From: Micromonosporaceae bacterium KJ-029
GTDB lineage: Bacteria; Actinomycetota; Actinomycetes; Mycobacteriales; Micromonosporaceae
Length of the DNA: 64,000 nt
Direction of reading: 5' to 3'
Assembly (NCBI GenBank): GCA_005402585.1
Contig: BIFP01000067.1
Coordinates: 248,001-312,000, forward strand
Below are positions 1-9,385 of this stretch, piece by piece. Made by a program: the position numbers and the translations under genes. Below the pieces are notes generated by a model that searched no databases, had not been told where the DNA came from, and saw only the letters and a list, made by a program, of their open reading frames with translations. The stretch's first letter is position 1. Every line of letters begins with the position of its first letter.

Positions 1-1
1 G

Positions 2-3000
2 GTCGACACCACCGCCGGCCGGATCGTGCACGACGACGAGATCAAGACCGAGCTGGCCGCCGCCCAGCCGTACGCCGAGTGGCTGCACGCCGGCCTGATC
101 GAGCTGGACGAGCTGCCGGCCCGCGAGCACATCGTCTACACCCACGACTCGGTACGCCGCCGCCAGCAGACCTTCGGCTACACCGAGGAGGAGTTGAAGA
201 TCCTGCTCGCGCCGATGGCCCGCACCGGCGCGGAGCCGATCGGCTCGATGGGCACCGACACGCCGATCGCGCCGCTGTCCACCCGGCCACGGCTGCTCTA
301 CGACTACTTCCACCAGCTGTTCGCCCAGGTCACCAACCCGCCGCTGGATGCCATCCGGGAGGAGTTGGTGACCAGTCTGGCGTCGACCATCGGCCCGGAG
401 GGCAACCTGCTCGACCCCGGCCCGGCGAGCTGCCGGCAGATCGTGCTGCCCTACCCGGTGATCGACAACGACGAGCTGGCCAAGATTCTCTCCATCGACG
501 AGGACGGTGACCTGCCCGGGTTCAAGGCGGTCCGGGTCTCCGGGCTCTACCGGGTCCGCGACGGCGGCGCCGGGATCAAGGCCCGGCTGACCGAGATCTG
601 CCGGCACGTCTCCGAGGCGATCGAGGACGGCGTACGGATCCTGGTGCTCTCCGACCGTGACTCCAACGCCGACCTAGCCCCGATCCCGTCGCTGCTGCTC
701 ACCGCGGCGGTGCACCAGCATCTGGTCCGCGAGCAGACCCGCACCCAGGTCGCGCTGATCGTCGAGTCCGGTGACTGCCGCGAGGTGCACCACGCCGCCG
801 TGCTGATCGGCTACGGCGCCGCGGCGGTCAACCCGTACCTCGCCTTCGAGTCGGTGGAGGACATGACCTCCACGGGCGCCCTGGCCGGCGTCGAGCCGCG
901 GGTCGCGATCCGCAACTACGTCAAGGCGCTCGGCAAGGGCGTCCTGAAGATCATGTCCAAGATGGGCATTTCGACCGTGTCGTCGTACTGCGGCGCACAG
1001 GTCTTCGAGGCGGTCGGGCTGCACACCCGCCTGGTCGAACGGTATTTCCGGGGCACGCCGAGCACGATCAGCGGCGTCGGGCTGGACGGGATCCACGCCG
1101 AGGTCGCCGCGCGGCACGCGCTGGCCTGGCCGGCTCCGGGCGCCCCGGCCGCCGCCCGGTTGCCGGTCGGTGGCGAGTACCAGTGGCGCCGCGAGGGCGA
1201 GCTGCACCTGTTCAACCCGGAGACGGTGTTCCTGCTCCAGCACGCCACCCGCAGCCGGCAGTACGACGTGTTCCGCACCTACACCGCCAAGGTCGACGAG
1301 CTGGCCGCGAAGGCCGGTTCGTTGCGCGGGCTGTTCCGGCTGCGTACCGGCGAGCTGCCCCCGGTGCCGATCGAGGAGGTCGAACCGGCCAGCGAGATCG
1401 TCAAGCGGTTCGCCACCGGCGCCATGTCGTACGGGTCGATCTCGGCCGAGTCGCACGAGACCTTGGCGATCGCGATGAACCGGCTCGGCGGCAAGTCCAA
1501 CACCGGCGAGGGCGGCGAGGACGTCGAGCGGCTGTACGACCCGGCCCGCCGCTCCGCGGTCAAGCAGATCGCCAGCGGCCGGTTCGGCGTGACCAGCGAG
1601 TACCTGGTCAACGCCGACGACCTCCAGATCAAGATGGCCCAGGGAGCCAAGCCCGGCGAGGGCGGGCAGCTGCCCGGCAACAAGGTGTGGCCGTGGATCG
1701 CCCGTACCCGGCACGCCACCCCCGGCGTCGGCCTGATCTCCCCGCCGCCGCACCACGACATCTACTCGATCGAGGACCTCGCCCAGCTGGTGCACGACCT
1801 CAAGTGCGTCAACCCGGCCGCCCGGGTACACGTCAAGCTGGTCAGCGAGGTGGGCGTCGGTACGGTCGCCGCCGGGGTGGCCAAGCTCAAGGCGGACGTC
1901 ATCCTGATCTCCGGGCACGACGGCGGCACCGGCGCCTCCCCGCTGAACTCGCTCAAGCACGCCGGCACCCCGTGGGAGCTGGGCCTGGCCGAGGCGCAGC
2001 AGACGCTGCTGCTCAACAAGCTGCGCGACCGGGTCACCGTGCAGGTCGACGGCCAACTCAAGACCGGCCGGGACGTGATCGTCGCGGCGCTGCTCGGCGC
2101 CGAGGAGTTCGGCTTCGCCACCGCCCCGCTGATCGTCTCCGGCTGCGTGATGATGCGTGTCTGTCACCTGGACACCTGCCCGGTCGGCATCGCCACCCAG
2201 AACCCGGTGCTGCGCGAGCGCTTCACCGGCAAGCCGGAGTTCGTGGAGAACTTCTTCCTCTTCCTCGCCGAGGAGATCCGCGGCTACCTGGCCGAGCTGG
2301 GCCTGCGCAGCATCGACGAGGCGATCGGCCGCACCGAGCTGCTCGACTTCGCGCCGGCAGTCGAGCACTGGAAGGCCGGCGGGCTCGACCTCGGCCGGGT
2401 GCTGCACCTGCCGGAGCTGCCGGAGGGCGCGGCCCGCCGGGGCGTACGGGCCCAGGACCACGGGCTGGAGCTGGCCCTGGACAACGAGTTGATCGCCCTG
2501 GCCGAGCCGGCCCTGCGCGGCCCGGCCGACAGCGCGCAGGTCACCCCGGTCCGCGCGGAGGTGGCGATCCGCAACGAGCACCGCAGCGTCGGCGCGATGC
2601 TCGGCGGCGAGGTGACCCGCCGGCACGGCGCCGGGCTGCCCGACGACACCGTCGAGTTCACCCTGCGTGGCACCGCCGGGCAGTCCTTCGGCGCGTTCCT
2701 GCCGCGCGGGGTCACCCTGCGCCTGCACGGCGACGCCAACGACTACGTCGGCAAGGGCCTCTCCGGCGGCCGGCTCGTCGTCCGGCCGGCCGCGGCGGCA
2801 CCGTTCGTGGCCACCGACGCCGAACCGGGCCGCCGCGCCGAGGACCAGATCATCGCCGGCAACACCATCCTGTACGGCGCCACCGAGGGTGAGGTCTACC
2901 TGCGTGGCCGGGTGGGGGAGCGGTTCGCGGTGCGCAACTCCGGTGCGGTGGCCGTCGTCGAGGGGGTCGGCGACCACGGCTGCGAGTACATGACCGGTGG

Positions 3001-3430
3001 CACGGTGGTGGTGCTCGGCCCGACCGGGCGTAACTTCGCCGCCGGCATGTCCGGCGGCACCGCGTTCGTCTGGAACCTCGACCGCCGGCTGGTCAACACC
3101 GAGCTGGTCGACCTCTCCGCGCCCGGCGATCAGGAGCGGGCCCGGCTGCACGAGCTGGTGCAGCGGCACTTCGCCGAGACCGACTCGGCGGTCGCCGAGC
3201 AGCTGCTCAAGCGCTGGCCGGAAGCGGTGGAGGAGTTCACCGCCGTGGTACCCCGGGACTACCGCCGGGTGATGGAGATCATGCGGGCCGCCGAAGCCGC
3301 CGGCCAGGACGTCGACGACGCGGTGATGAGCGCACTGGCGGCACCGGCCCCGAGGCCGGCCTCCGCCGACTCGTCCGCGCCGGTTCCGCCCGCCCCGCGG
3401 GCGGTTGCCCAGGAGGTGGCTCGTGCCTGA
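2..3430 (+). CDS. gltB: Glutamate synthase (NADPH) large subunit, 5'-truncated by window edge
   Basis: Open from base 2 in frame to a TGA, giving 1142 residues; family members are about 1500, so roughly the first 380 residues (most of the N-terminal glutaminase domain) lie outside the window. Visible are the central domain, the FMN-binding synthase domain (FATGAMSYGSIS around nt 1408-1443, NTGEGGED near nt 1500) and the 3Fe-4S ligand motif C-x5-C-x4-C in GCVMMRVCHLDTCPVG around nt 2140-2187. The C-terminal GXGXG beta-helix domain follows (GGTVVVLGPTGRNF, MSGGTAFVW). The enzyme transfers the glutamine amide to 2-oxoglutarate in the GS-GOGAT ammonium assimilation route. gltD overlaps its last 8 bases, so the two are translationally coupled. 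Promoter not visible. Confidence 0.97.
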   Translation, partial: VDTTAGRIVHDDEIKTELAAAQPYAEWLHAGLIELDELPAREHIVYTHDSVRRRQQTFGYTEEELKILLAPMARTGAEPIGSMGTDTPIAPLSTRPRLLYDYFHQLFAQVTNPPLDAIREELVTSLASTIGPEGNLLDPGPASCRQIVLPYPVIDNDELAKILSIDEDGDLPGFKAVRVSGLYRVRDGGAGIKARLTEICRHVSEAIEDGVRILVLSDRDSNADLAPIPSLLLTAAVHQHLVREQTRTQVALIVESGDCREVHHAAVLIGYGAAAVNPYLAFESVEDMTSTGALAGVEPRVAIRNYVKALGKGVLKIMSKMGISTVSSYCGAQVFEAVGLHTRLVERYFRGTPSTISGVGLDGIHAEVAARHALAWPAPGAPAAARLPVGGEYQWRREGELHLFNPETVFLLQHATRSRQYDVFRTYTAKVDELAAKAGSLRGLFRLRTGELPPVPIEEVEPASEIVKRFATGAMSYGSISAESHETLAIAMNRLGGKSNTGEGGEDVERLYDPARRSAVKQIASGRFGVTSEYLVNADDLQIKMAQGAKPGEGGQLPGNKVWPWIARTRHATPGVGLISPPPHHDIYSIEDLAQLVHDLKCVNPAARVHVKLVSEVGVGTVAAGVAKLKADVILISGHDGGTGASPLNSLKHAGTPWELGLAEAQQTLLLNKLRDRVTVQVDGQLKTGRDVIVAALLGAEEFGFATAPLIVSGCVMMRVCHLDTCPVGIATQNPVLRERFTGKPEFVENFFLFLAEEIRGYLAELGLRSIDEAIGRTELLDFAPAVEHWKAGGLDLGRVLHLPELPEGAARRGVRAQDHGLELALDNELIALAEPALRGPADSAQVTPVRAEVAIRNEHRSVGAMLGGEVTRRHGAGLPDDTVEFTLRGTAGQSFGAFLPRGVTLRLHGDANDYVGKGLSGGRLVVRPAAAAPFVATDAEPGRRAEDQIIAGNTILYGATEGEVYLRGRVGERFAVRNSGAVAVVEGVGDHGCEYMTGGTVVVLGPTGRNFAAGMSGGTAFVWNLDRRLVNTELVDLSAPGDQERARLHELVQRHFAETDSAVAEQLLKRWPEAVEEFTAVVPRDYRRVMEIMRAAEAAGQDVDDAVMSALAAPAPRPASADSSAPVPPAPRAVAQEVARA

Positions 3431-4931
3431 CCCGAACGGTTTCCTGCGCTACCCGCGACGGATGCCGACCCGTCGGCCGGTGCCGGTGCGGATCAGCGAC
3501 TGGCGGGAGGTCTACCCGGCGGCCGGGGAGGAGCTGATCCGCGAGCAGGCCACCCGGTGCATGGACTGCGGCATCCCGTTCTGCCACAGCGACACGGCCG
3601 GGTGCCCACTGGCGAACCGGATCCCGGACTGGAACGACCTGGTCCGTACCGGCAACTGGGACGCGGCCGCGGAGTCGCTGCACGCCACCAACAACTTCCC
3701 GGAGTTCACCGGCCGGCTCTGCCCGGCGCCCTGCGAGGCCGCCTGCGTGCTCGGCATCGGCGGAGGTGAGCCGGTGACCATCAAGCAGGTCGAGGTGGAG
3801 ATCGCCGACGCGGCGGTGGCGCGAGGGCTGGCACCCCGCCCGGTACCGGCACCGTCCGGCCGGTCGGTCGCCGTGGTCGGCTCCGGGCCGGCCGGGCTCG
3901 CCGCCGCCCAGCAACTGGCCCGCGCCGGTCACGCCGTCACCGTGTACGAGCGTGACGACGCGATCGGCGGCCTGCTGCGGTACGGCATCCCCGACTTCAA
4001 GCTGGAGAAGCGGCACATCGACACCCGGCTGGCCCAGCTGAGTGCCGAGGGGGTGGTGTTCCGCACCGGTGTGAACGTCGGCGTCGACGTCACCGCCGAG
4101 CAGTTGCGTGCCGAGCACGACGCGGTGCTGCTCGCCTGCGGGGCGTTGCAGGGCCGGGACACCGACACCCCGGGCCGGCAGTTGCGGGGCGTGCACCAGG
4201 CGATGGCGCACCTGGTGGCGGCCAACCGGGTGGTCGCCGCGGCCGGCGACGGCCGGCCCGCCGTGGCCGCACTGCCGGACGGTACGCCCATCGACGCGGC
4301 CGGCAAGCACGTGGTCATCATCGGCGGCGGCGACACCGCGGCGGACTGCCTCGGGGTGGCGCACCGGCAGGGCGCGGCCGGCGTACACCAGCTGGACCTG
4401 TACCCGCGGCCGCCGCAGGCCCGCGACGAGGCCCGCGACCCGTGGCCGACCTGGCCGTGGATCCTGCGCGAGTACGCGGCCCACGAGGAGGGCGGCGAGC
4501 GGGTCTTCGCGGTTGCCGTGCAGGAGTTCGTCGACGACGGCACCGGCGCGGTGCGGGCGGTGCGGATCGCCGAGGTGACCGTGGAGAAGCGGGACGGCCG
4601 GCGCATCGTCACCACTGTCCCGGGTACCGAACGGGAGTTGCCGGCCGATCTGGTGCTGCTGGCGATCGGCTTCGAGGGCACCGAGGACCAGCCGCTGCTG
4701 GCCCAGTTCGGGGTGACCCGCAACGTCCGGGGCGCGATCGACGCCCGGACGGACTGGCAGACCGACGCCGACGGCGTCTTCGTCGCCGGCGACATGCACC
4801 GGGGCGCCTCGCTGGTGGTCTGGGCGATCGCCGAGGGCCGGGCCGCCGCCGCGGCGATCCACGCCTACCTCGGCGCCCCCGGCACCCTCCCGGCACCGGT
4901 CGACCCCGCCGCCCACCCGCTGACGGTGTAA
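3423..4931 (+). CDS. gltD: Glutamate synthase small subunit
   Basis: 502 residues from a GTG that overlaps the gltB stop; the product starts MPDPNGFLRYPRR, as expected for GltD, so the longer upstream frame is not used. The N-terminus has the cysteine clusters that carry two 4Fe-4S centres (RCMDCGIPFCHS, GCPLANRIPDW, LCPAPCEAAC). A Rossmann fold for FAD follows (VVGSGPAGLAAAQQL, about residues 150-164) and a second dinucleotide site for NADPH (VIIGGGDTAADCLG, near residue 300). The subunit feeds electrons from NADPH to GltB. The stop codon lies inside a dispersed repeat with GGGGCCCC palindromes that may also end transcription. Confidence 0.97.
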   Translation: MPDPNGFLRYPRRMPTRRPVPVRISDWREVYPAAGEELIREQATRCMDCGIPFCHSDTAGCPLANRIPDWNDLVRTGNWDAAAESLHATNNFPEFTGRLCPAPCEAACVLGIGGGEPVTIKQVEVEIADAAVARGLAPRPVPAPSGRSVAVVGSGPAGLAAAQQLARAGHAVTVYERDDAIGGLLRYGIPDFKLEKRHIDTRLAQLSAEGVVFRTGVNVGVDVTAEQLRAEHDAVLLACGALQGRDTDTPGRQLRGVHQAMAHLVAANRVVAAAGDGRPAVAALPDGTPIDAAGKHVVIIGGGDTAADCLGVAHRQGAAGVHQLDLYPRPPQARDEARDPWPTWPWILREYAAHEEGGERVFAVAVQEFVDDGTGAVRAVRIAEVTVEKRDGRRIVTTVPGTERELPADLVLLAIGFEGTEDQPLLAQFGVTRNVRGAIDARTDWQTDADGVFVAGDMHRGASLVVWAIAEGRAAAAAIHAYLGAPGTLPAPVDPAAHPLTV

Positions 4932-4981
4932 GGAAGGGCCCCCTGTTAACGCCTGGCGTAGAGCAGGGGGCCCCTCTTAAC
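4930..4981 (+). repeat. Dispersed GGGGCCCC/CTTAAC repeat, copy A
   Basis: 52 bases containing two imperfect direct subunits of the form GGGGCCCC(T)TCTTAAC separated by GCCTGG. A second copy of equal length lies at 59690-59741; by eye the two differ at about 10 of 52 positions. Both copies sit at gene ends. The GC palindromes followed by TTAA could act as a weak terminator or a protein/RNA recognition site. Function unknown. Confidence 0.8.
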
Positions 4982-5179
4982 ACCCGTCGACCCGGCGACC
5001 GAACCCGCAGGCCAGACTGCTCGCGGCGCGACGCTGCCGGCACGTCCGTGATCGACGGGGTCACGGTGGTGAGTCGGCTCACGGATTGCAGCGAATCCGG
5101 CTGATTGCGGTCAGACTTGGCGGCTGCCGGAGCGCCAGGCGGTTCGGCTTGGTCATGCCACCGTCTGGGGAGGTTCGCC

Positions 5180-6628
5180 GTGGCGTTCGCTGCCACGTTC
5201 GCCGCGCTGCGCCACCGCAACTACCGCATCTGGGCCGCCGCCGGGCTCGTGTCCGTGGTCGGCACCTGGATGCAGGTGCTCGGGGTCAACTGGTACGTGC
5301 TCGCCGAGACCGGTTCGGCGACCTCCATGGGCCTGGCGGTCCTGCTCCAGGCCATCCCGATGCTGCTGCTCGGCGTCTGGGGCGGGGCACTGGCCGACCG
5401 GCTGCCCGCCCGGCCGCTGCTGATCGCCGCGCAGGTGGCGCACGCGGCGCTGGCCGCCGGGCTGGCGGTGGTGGCTTTCACGGGTGCCGGCGGCCTCCCG
5501 GCGATCTTCGCGATCTCCCTGGCCACCGGGGCGGTGTCCGCCATCGAGGGACCGGTCATGGGACGCTGGTGCTCCACCCTGGTGGACCGGGAGAGCCTCG
5601 GCAACGCCCTGGCGCTCGGCTCGCTGACCCACTCCGCGGGGCGCATCCTCGGCATGAGCGCCGGTGCCGTCGTGGTCGCCGTCGTCGGCCCCGGGATGCT
5701 GTTCACCATCAACGCCGCGAGTTTCCTCGCCGTGGTGGCGGCCCTGTTCGCCGTACGCGAGCGGGAGCTGTACACCGGCGAGCCGGCGACCGCCACCGAG
5801 GCGGCCGACGGCAGCATCCGGGCCGGCTTCCGGTACCTGCTGCGCCAACCGGTGGTGCTCGTCGCGCTGGCCCTGTCCTTCGTGCTCGGCAGCCTCGGGC
5901 GCAACTACCAGGTGACCATGGCGGCGATGAGTGACGGGCCGCTCCGGGCCGGGGCGTCCGGCTACGGCCTGCTGTCCACCGTCTTCGCGGTCGGCACCGT
6001 ACTCGGGGCGCTCCTCGCCGCCCGTCGGCGGGAACTGGGCTACGCCATGCTCGTCGGTGCCGGCCTGCTGGCCAGCACCCTGCAGATCGTGGCCGGCGTG
6101 ACCCCGGGCACGCTGAGCTTCGCCGCGGTGATCCTGCCGATCGCCGCCGCGGCCGTGGTCATCGACACCACCGTCAGCACCCGCGCGCAGCTCGACACCG
6201 ACTACGCGATGCGCGGCCGGGTGCTCGCCGCGCTGGGGATCACCGGCTCGGTGGCGGCTGCGGTCGGCGCGCCGCTGCTCGGCTGGCTCTCCGAGCATGC
6301 CGGCCCGCGGCAGACCCTGGTGCTGGCCGGCGCCGTCACGGCGGTGGCCACCGTGGTGGCGGGCGCGGTGCTGGACCGGCTGCGCGGTCGTCGGCTGCGC
6401 CGGCGGGTCAACCTGGTGCTGACCGGGCCGGCGGTGCGGCGCCCGGTGCGTCGGGTGGCGGCCACGGCGGCACGCGTGGTGTGGCCGGCGTCGGCCGTCG
6501 CCCGGATGGTGCGCCCCGCGCGCGGCGCTGCCCCGGCCCGGCCGGTCGCGTCACCGGCCGTCGCCCGCCCCCGCCCCGCCGGGGCTCCCGCCGGGGCGCG
6601 ATCCGCCCGTCGCAGCCGGACGCCGTAG
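5180..6628 (+). CDS. MFS transporter (efflux type)
   Basis: 482 residues from a GTG preceded by GGGGAGG at 5166-5172; the reading frame is open further upstream but has no better ribosome site. The protein starts with ATFAALRHRNYRIW, a signature of the MFS_3/enterobactin-exporter-like branch of the major facilitator superfamily, and shows about twelve hydrophobic segments up to residue ~420. The last ~60 residues are a basic Ala/Pro/Arg-rich tail with no membrane segment. Substrate cannot be inferred: nearby genes give no biosynthetic context. It stands alone between gltD and the ATPase cluster. Confidence 0.88.
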   Translation: MAFAATFAALRHRNYRIWAAAGLVSVVGTWMQVLGVNWYVLAETGSATSMGLAVLLQAIPMLLLGVWGGALADRLPARPLLIAAQVAHAALAAGLAVVAFTGAGGLPAIFAISLATGAVSAIEGPVMGRWCSTLVDRESLGNALALGSLTHSAGRILGMSAGAVVVAVVGPGMLFTINAASFLAVVAALFAVRERELYTGEPATATEAADGSIRAGFRYLLRQPVVLVALALSFVLGSLGRNYQVTMAAMSDGPLRAGASGYGLLSTVFAVGTVLGALLAARRRELGYAMLVGAGLLASTLQIVAGVTPGTLSFAAVILPIAAAAVVIDTTVSTRAQLDTDYAMRGRVLAALGITGSVAAAVGAPLLGWLSEHAGPRQTLVLAGAVTAVATVVAGAVLDRLRGRRLRRRVNLVLTGPAVRRPVRRVAATAARVVWPASAVARMVRPARGAAPARPVASPAVARPRPAGAPAGARSARRSRTP

Positions 6629-6647
6629 CGCCCGACTTCGGGCTCGT

Positions 6648-6663
6648 TCGAAGCCTAGTTCGA
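6648..6663. promoter_or_regulatory. LexA (SOS) box-like palindrome
   Basis: TCGAAG-CCTA-GTTCGA differs at one position from the actinobacterial LexA consensus TCGAAC-N4-GTTCGA. It lies 20 bases after the MFS stop and about 170 bases before the ATPase gene; a TAGGGT hexamer at 6795-6800 could be the -10 of that gene. Binding is not shown. Confidence 0.35.
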
Positions 6664-6836
6664 GCGCTGCCGTCCCGGCGTGTCGTGCGGCCGAGCCGTC
6701 AACGCTCAAGGCAACCGGCCGGCGCGGGCCTGGTTCCGGGTCGCGGCGTCCGACACGTCCGGTTCGGGGCTGTGCCCGCGTCGGCGCGGTCCGTTAGGGT
6801 TTACCGACCAGACGGCCGTCGGCGGAGGGGCAGAGG

Positions 6837-9383
6837 TTGGGCACGCTCGCGTCGGCGTACGGGCAGGCGGTCGCCGCCCACCGGGCCGCCCGGGCCCATC
6901 TCGAAGCCGCCCGCGACGCGCTGCGTACCCCCGGGCCGTCCACACCGGCGGCCGACACCGACCTGCTCGACCGGCTGGCCCGGGTCGGTGCCGCGCTGGC
7001 CACCCCGACCCCGGGTGCCCGGCTGGCCGACCGACCCGTGCCGGTACGCGTCGGCGAGGCAGTCACCTCCGGCGGCGGATTCCCCGTCCTGTTGCCGCTC
7101 GGCGCCGGGCATCACCTGGCGGTCGACGCCGACGCCCGTGACCCGGTGGTGGCCGGGCTGCTGCGGGCGCTTGTCCTGCGGCTGCTGGCCACCGCCGAGC
7201 CCGGCGGCGGCCGGGTCGCCGGGCTGGACACCGCTGCCCTCGGCGCGACCTTCGGTCCACTGCGCCCGTTGGTCGACGCCGGCGTCGTCGACGCGCCGGC
7301 CATCAGCGAGCCGGAGGTCGCCGCGCTGCTGGACGACGCCGAACAGCATGCCCGCGCCGCCCGGCAGGCCGACCGGCCGGACCAGGAACTGTTGGTGGTG
7401 GTCGCCGCGTCCGTGCCGCCACCCCGCGAGGCCGCCCGGCTCGCCGCGCTCACCCACGCCGGACCCGCCGCCGCGGTCTGCGTCCTGCTCGGCGGATGGC
7501 CGCCGGCCACGCCGGACGAGCCGGCGCTACGGCTGGGCGCCACCACCCGGCTGTCGCTGATCGACCGGTACGCCCGGGTCGGTGACCCGCCCGGCACCCC
7601 GTTCAGCGCCGACGGCAGCGGCCTGGCCGCACCGGTGCTCCTCGACGGCGACCCGCCGCCGGCCTCGGTCGCCGCGCTCGCCGGCCACCTCGGCGAGGCC
7701 GCCCGGCGTGGTTCGGTGGTCGGGTTCGCCGACCTGCTTCCCGGGCAACGGTGGGCCGCCTCGGCCCGCGCCGGCCTGCGTACGGTGGTGGGCCGCGCCG
7801 GACGGGACCGGTTCGCCATGGGCTTCGACGACACCACCCCGCACTGGCTGGTCGGTGGGCGTACCGGCGCCGGCAAGACGGTCTTCCTGCTCGACGTCCT
7901 CTACGGGCTGGCCGCCCGCTACTCCCCGACCGAGTTGCAGCTGTACCTGCTCGACTTCAAGGAGGGAGTGAGCTTCACCGAGTTCGTTCCCACCGGCCGT
8001 GACCCGTCCTGGCTGCCGCACGCCCGCGCGGTCGGGATCGAGAGCGACCGCGAGTACGGCGTCGCCGTGCTGCGCGAGCTGCGCCGCGAACTGCACCGGC
8101 GGGCCACCGCGCTGAAGCGGCACGGCGTCACCAAACTCGCCGACCTGCCCGCCGACACCGCGGTACCGCGGATCGTCGCCGTGATCGACGAGTTCCAGGT
8201 GCTGCTCGCCGGCAACGACCCGATCGCCCGCGAGTCCGTGGACCTGCTGGAGGAACTGGCCCGCAAGGGCCGCTCGTACGGCGTGCACCTGGTGCTGGCC
8301 AGCCAGAGCACGACCGGGATCGAGGCGCTCTACGGCCGCGCCGAGGCGGTTTTCGGCCAGTTCGCGTTGCGGGTGGCGTTGCCCGGCGGCGGGGGAGTGC
8401 TCGACCAGCTCAACGACGCGGCGGCGACGCTGCCGGTCGGCTCGGCCGTGGTCAACACCGCCGCCGGAGCACCCGGCGCGAACACGGTGGTCCGCTTCCC
8501 CGACGCGCACGCCGCCACCGGCGACCTGACCCGGTTGCGGCACGAGTTGTGGCAGGCCCGCCCGGCGGGCGCCCGGCCACCGTCGGTGTTCCGGGGGTAC
8601 GACACCGCACGGGTCGACGACGACGCCACCTTCACCGGGCTGCGCCCCGGCGGCCGGCGCCCGCTCGCCCTGGTCGGCCGGACGGTCGACGTGGACGGCA
8701 CCACCGCGCTGTTCATCATGGACACCGCCCCCGGCCGGCACCTGGCCGTGGTGGGCACCTCGGCCGCCGGTGCCGACGTGTTGCGTGCCGCGGCGCTGAG
8801 CCTGGCCCGGCAGCACGCGCCGGGCGAGGCGGCCTTCCTGCTCGCCCCGCTGGTCGCCGCCGCCGACCCGGCCGCCGACGACACCGCCGCCGCGCTGACC
8901 GCCGCCGGGCACCGGGTGGACCGGCTCGACGCCGCCGCGCTGCGGGCCCGGATCAGCACCCTCGCCACCGGAACGGGCGACTCCGGGGGTACGCCGCCGG
9001 GGCGCAGCTACCTGGTGGTGTTCGGGATGGACGCGGCCGCTGGACTGCTCGCCGAGACCGATCCCGCCACCTTCCGCTCCGGCCACGACGACCTGCGCGC
9101 CCTGCTGCGCCAGGGGCCCGGCCACGGGGTGCACCTGCTCGGCTGGTGGCGCGGGCTGCGCCGGCTCGCCGACGACCTCGGGGGCACGCAGAACCGAGAC
9201 GACGTCGCCTGCCTGGTCGCGTTGAACGTGCCCGGCGCGGAACTCGGCCTCCACCTCGGCATGCACGACCTGGCGTACACGCCCCGGGCCGACCGGGCGC
9301 TGCTGGTCGACCGGCACGACCACCGGGTCCGGTTGATCGTGCCGTTCGCCCGGGACGGGCACGGATCCGACGGGCAGGAGTGA
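6837..9383 (+). CDS. FtsK/SpoIIIE-type tandem ATPase (EccC/EssC-like)
   Basis: 848 residues from a TTG preceded by GGAGGGGCAGAGG. The N-terminal third is helical and Ala/Arg-rich, with no clear membrane segment. An intact FtsK-type P-loop (GGRTGAGKT, about residues 339-347) and Walker B (RIVAVIDEF, near 445) form the first ATPase module, followed by the sensor-like stretch HLVLASQS. A second module begins near residue 630 (GRHLAVVGTSAAGADVL), where the P-loop has lost its GKT. One active plus one degenerate ATPase recalls EccC/EssC of type VII secretion, but FtsK-type DNA translocases remain possible. The next gene starts 3 bases after its stop, so the set is probably an operon. Confidence 0.82.
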   Translation: MGTLASAYGQAVAAHRAARAHLEAARDALRTPGPSTPAADTDLLDRLARVGAALATPTPGARLADRPVPVRVGEAVTSGGGFPVLLPLGAGHHLAVDADARDPVVAGLLRALVLRLLATAEPGGGRVAGLDTAALGATFGPLRPLVDAGVVDAPAISEPEVAALLDDAEQHARAARQADRPDQELLVVVAASVPPPREAARLAALTHAGPAAAVCVLLGGWPPATPDEPALRLGATTRLSLIDRYARVGDPPGTPFSADGSGLAAPVLLDGDPPPASVAALAGHLGEAARRGSVVGFADLLPGQRWAASARAGLRTVVGRAGRDRFAMGFDDTTPHWLVGGRTGAGKTVFLLDVLYGLAARYSPTELQLYLLDFKEGVSFTEFVPTGRDPSWLPHARAVGIESDREYGVAVLRELRRELHRRATALKRHGVTKLADLPADTAVPRIVAVIDEFQVLLAGNDPIARESVDLLEELARKGRSYGVHLVLASQSTTGIEALYGRAEAVFGQFALRVALPGGGGVLDQLNDAAATLPVGSAVVNTAAGAPGANTVVRFPDAHAATGDLTRLRHELWQARPAGARPPSVFRGYDTARVDDDATFTGLRPGGRRPLALVGRTVDVDGTTALFIMDTAPGRHLAVVGTSAAGADVLRAAALSLARQHAPGEAAFLLAPLVAAADPAADDTAAALTAAGHRVDRLDAAALRARISTLATGTGDSGGTPPGRSYLVVFGMDAAAGLLAETDPATFRSGHDDLRALLRQGPGHGVHLLGWWRGLRRLADDLGGTQNRDDVACLVALNVPGAELGLHLGMHDLAYTPRADRALLVDRHDHRVRLIVPFARDGHGSDGQE

Positions 9384-9385
9384 GG

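Noticed and set aside
674..3169. Very long open frame on the minus strand opposite gltB
   Set aside because: Its translation is His/Asp/Gly/Arg-rich without family motifs, and it mirrors the third-codon GC bias of gltB.
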